Shown in pieces: positions 5,200 through 7,107 of a DNA stretch of 7,107 nt. Source of the DNA: Betaproteobacteria bacterium UBA5216. GTDB taxonomy: Bacteria > Pseudomonadota > Gammaproteobacteria > Burkholderiales > SG8-41. How positions within the stretch are numbered: the stretch's first letter is position 1; the number at the start of each line of letters is the position of its first letter. A model generated the notes under the pieces. The model saw nothing but the letters and a program-made list of their open reading frames with translations, did no database searches and had not been told where the DNA came from. The stretch is taken from positions 1-7,107 of the forward strand of contig DHVE01000143.1 of NCBI GenBank assembly GCA_002412495.1, in the 5' to 3' direction. The position numbers and the translations under genes are program-made.

Positions 5200-6684
5200 A
5201 TGAACAAGGAAATTCTGTTGTTGGTGGATGTGCTGGCGCGCGAAAAAAACGTCGACAAGGAAATTGTGTTCGGCGCGCTCGAGCTCGCGCTCGCGTCGGC
5301 CAGCAAAAAGAAATTCAGCGAAGATGTGGAAATCCGCGCCGCGGTGGATCGCGAGACCGGGGAATTTTCATTCTTCCGCCGCTGGCTGGTCGTGCCCGAC
5401 GCGGAAATCGAAACGCCTTCGCGCGAATACAAGCTGCATGAAGCGGTCGAGGAAAAGCCCGACTCCAAGGTGGGGGACTATATCGAGGAGCCGCTGCACG
5501 GCTTTGATCCCGGCCGCATCGGCGCGCAGACCGCCAAGCAGGTGATCGTGCAGCGCATTCGCGACGCCGAGCGCGAGCAGATTCTGAATGACTTTCTCGC
5601 GCGCGAAGAGCATCTCGTGACGGGCACCATCAAGCGCATGGAGCGCGGCAACGCCATTATCGAATCCGGGCGGCTTGAGGCGCTGCTGCCGCGCGACCAG
5701 ATGATTCCGAAGGAAAACCTGCGGGTGGGCGACCGCGTGCGCGCGCTGGTGTGGAAGGTGGAACGCGCAATGCGCGGACCGCAGCTGATTCTGTCGCGCA
5801 CGGCGCCAGAATTCATTATTCGTTTGTTTGAACTTGAAGTGCCGGAACTCGAAGACGGGCTGATGGAAATCAAGGCGGCGGCGCGTGATCCGGGGCTGCG
5901 CGCGAAGATCGCGGTGTTGTCGCACGACAAGCGCATCGATCCGATCGGTACCTGCGTCGGCATGCGCGGCTCGCGCGTGCAGGCGGTGACCGGCGAGCTC
6001 GCTCAGGAGCGCGTAGATATCGTGTTGTGGAACGAAGATCCCGCGCAATTCGTGATCAATGCACTGGCGCCCGCCGAAGTGAGCAAGATCACGGTGGACG
6101 AAGAAAAGCACAGCATGGACATCGTGGTGGATGAGGAAAATCTCGCCCAGGCCATCGGACGCGGCGGGCAGAACGTGCGGCTCGCGAGTGAGCTGACGGG
6201 CTGGGAAATCAACATCATGAAAGAAGACGAGTGGAAGGCCAAGAGCGAGGAAGAATCTTCCGGCATCCGCGCCATCTTCATGGAAAAACTGGATGTGGAC
6301 GAGGAAGTGGCCAATATTCTGATGGAAGAAGGCTTCTCGTCGCTCGAAGAAGTGGCCTATGTGTCACGCGCCGAAATGCTGGAAATCGAGGCGTTTGATG
6401 AGGAGACCGTTGACGAATTGCGCAGCCGCGCGCGTAATGCGCTGTTGACGCAGGAAATCGCCTCCGAAGAAAAAGTCGAACATGACATTGAAGACCTGAT
6501 GAAGGTCGAGAGCATGGATCACGACACCGCAAGAATGCTTGCGTCAAAAGGCGTGGGCACGCAGGAAGAGCTCGCGGATTTCGCCACGGACGATCTGGTC
6601 GAGTTGACCGGCATTGAAGCGGCGCGAGCGGGTGAATTGATCATGGCGGCACGCGCGCCGTGGTTCGCGGAAAGCAATGCCTAG
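5200..6684 (+). CDS. nusA: NusA, transcription termination/antitermination factor
   Basis: NusA binds RNA polymerase near the RNA exit channel and modulates pausing, intrinsic termination, and rRNA and phage antitermination. At 494 residues it matches full-length gammaproteobacterial NusA. Domain order: the polymerase-binding N-terminal domain at about 1-125, ending with GRIGAQTAKQVIVQRIRDAE at 105-124; S1 at about 135-200, with TGTIKRMERGNAIIESG at 141-157; KH1 at about 230-300, with DPIGTCVGMRGSRVQAV at 247-263; and KH2 at about 302-345, with AIGRGGQNVRLASELTGW at 318-335. Two acidic repeats follow, AR1 (about 364-415) and AR2 (about 440-490); in E. coli AR2 contacts the polymerase alpha C-terminal domain and relieves autoinhibition. 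Both KH GxxG loops (254-257 and 320-323) are intact. It sits between rimP and infB as usual, and NusA could itself act on the leader terminator (inference). Confidence 0.99.
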   Translation: MNKEILLLVDVLAREKNVDKEIVFGALELALASASKKKFSEDVEIRAAVDRETGEFSFFRRWLVVPDAEIETPSREYKLHEAVEEKPDSKVGDYIEEPLHGFDPGRIGAQTAKQVIVQRIRDAEREQILNDFLAREEHLVTGTIKRMERGNAIIESGRLEALLPRDQMIPKENLRVGDRVRALVWKVERAMRGPQLILSRTAPEFIIRLFELEVPELEDGLMEIKAAARDPGLRAKIAVLSHDKRIDPIGTCVGMRGSRVQAVTGELAQERVDIVLWNEDPAQFVINALAPAEVSKITVDEEKHSMDIVVDEENLAQAIGRGGQNVRLASELTGWEINIMKEDEWKAKSEEESSGIRAIFMEKLDVDEEVANILMEEGFSSLEEVAYVSRAEMLEIEAFDEETVDELRSRARNALLTQEIASEEKVEHDIEDLMKVESMDHDTARMLASKGVGTQEELADFATDDLVELTGIEAARAGELIMAARAPWFAESNA

Positions 6685-6744
6685 CAACTGATTTACTGAC
6701 GCACTTCATAGACGTACTGACAGATTACGGACTGACCACATCGC

Positions 6745-7107
6745 ATGGCGCAACTGAACGTCACACAATTTGCAACACAACTCGGCATGCCGCCGACGCA
6801 GCTCATTGAGCAATTAAAAGCGGCTGGCGTCAAGAAGGCGCTCGCCGCCGAGACCGTGCTGACCGAAGGCGACAAGACGCAGCTTCTCGACTATCTGAAA
6901 CAGTCTCACGGCCAGAAAGAAGAAAAGAAAAAGATCACGCTGACTCGCCGCTCGACCACCGAGATCAAGAAGGCCGACAGCACGACAGGCAAGGCGCGTA
7001 CCATTCAGGTCGAGGTGCGCAAAAAGCGCGTGCTGATCAAGCGCGATACGCCGGCGCAGCGGGATGAGGCGGAAGAAGAAACGCCAGCCGTAGTCGCTGA
7101 AGCGCCA
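6745..7107 (+). CDS. infB: Translation initiation factor IF-2, N-terminal part (cut by window end)
   Basis: IF-2 is the GTPase that brings fMet-tRNA to the 30S subunit and promotes subunit joining. Only the first 121 codons are present; the frame is open to the last base. The first 55 or so residues form the IF2_N subdomain: MAQLNVTQFATQLGMPPTQL, then EQLKAAGVKKA and KTQLLDYLKQSHG. The IF-2-associated segment follows with KKKITLTRRSTTEIKK and the conserved TIQVEVRKKRVLIKR. An acidic, Ala/Pro-containing linker then begins. The GTPase core would lie beyond the window. ATG 6745 is chosen because the conserved IF2_N domain begins there; no strong Shine-Dalgarno is visible. It follows nusA by 60 bp with no terminator between, so it is in the same operon. 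Confidence 0.97.
   Translation, partial: MAQLNVTQFATQLGMPPTQLIEQLKAAGVKKALAAETVLTEGDKTQLLDYLKQSHGQKEEKKKITLTRRSTTEIKKADSTTGKARTIQVEVRKKRVLIKRDTPAQRDEAEEETPAVVAEAP

Noticed and set aside
5368..6111. 247-codon minus-strand open frame antisense to nusA
   Set aside because: It lies entirely within the well-supported nusA gene, its composition is rich in His/Arg/Gln, and it has no recognisable domain.
6687..6735. Four scattered ACTGA copies between nusA and infB
   Set aside because: The spacing is irregular and the motif is only five bases, so this is compatible with chance; no palindrome or known site is formed.

Overview
The window looks like chromosomal DNA from a high-GC gammaproteobacterium. 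The evidence is the rimP-nusA-infB core operon, a LexA with close E. coli-like HTH and catalytic motifs, a near-perfect gammaproteobacterial SOS box (CTGT-N8-CCAG on the minus strand), and the lexA-imuA-imuB arrangement. I cannot name the genus. Coding DNA is rich in GCGC-type codons; the only AT-rich stretch is the intergenic region around 4490-4620.

Left part (1-1358, plus strand): the 3' portion of a gene for a UGSC-family protein, cut by the window edge. The reading frame is open from base 1. Its first complete codons read Gly-Ser-Cys, and they are preceded by a codon of which only the last two bases, 'ga', are visible. Family members carry selenocysteine (UGA) or cysteine (UGY) there, and 'ga' rules out cysteine. 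A strong hairpin with loop AGUGU follows immediately, at the spacing of a bacterial SECIS. The simplest reading is a selenoprotein whose UGA lies across the window border. Conventional annotation would treat that UGA as a stop and start the gene too late, for example at GTG 72.

Middle part (1500-4370, minus strand): an SOS mutagenesis operon, transcribed lexA -> imuA -> imuB. The promoter upstream of lexA has its -10 inside a LexA box, so the operon should be LexA-repressed and autoregulated. ImuA and ImuB support error-prone translesion synthesis by DnaE2. dnaE2 does not follow imuB here; imuB instead runs convergently into the UGSC gene.

Right part (4371-7107, plus strand): a 377-bp divergent intergenic region holds the lexA control site and a plus-strand promoter. 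It also holds a leader of about 150 nt with a GC hairpin and an intrinsic terminator upstream of rimP. Next come rimP (30S maturation), nusA (transcription elongation and antitermination) and the 5' end of infB (IF-2). Repeated leader segments allow mutually exclusive pairings, suggesting premature termination control of the operon.
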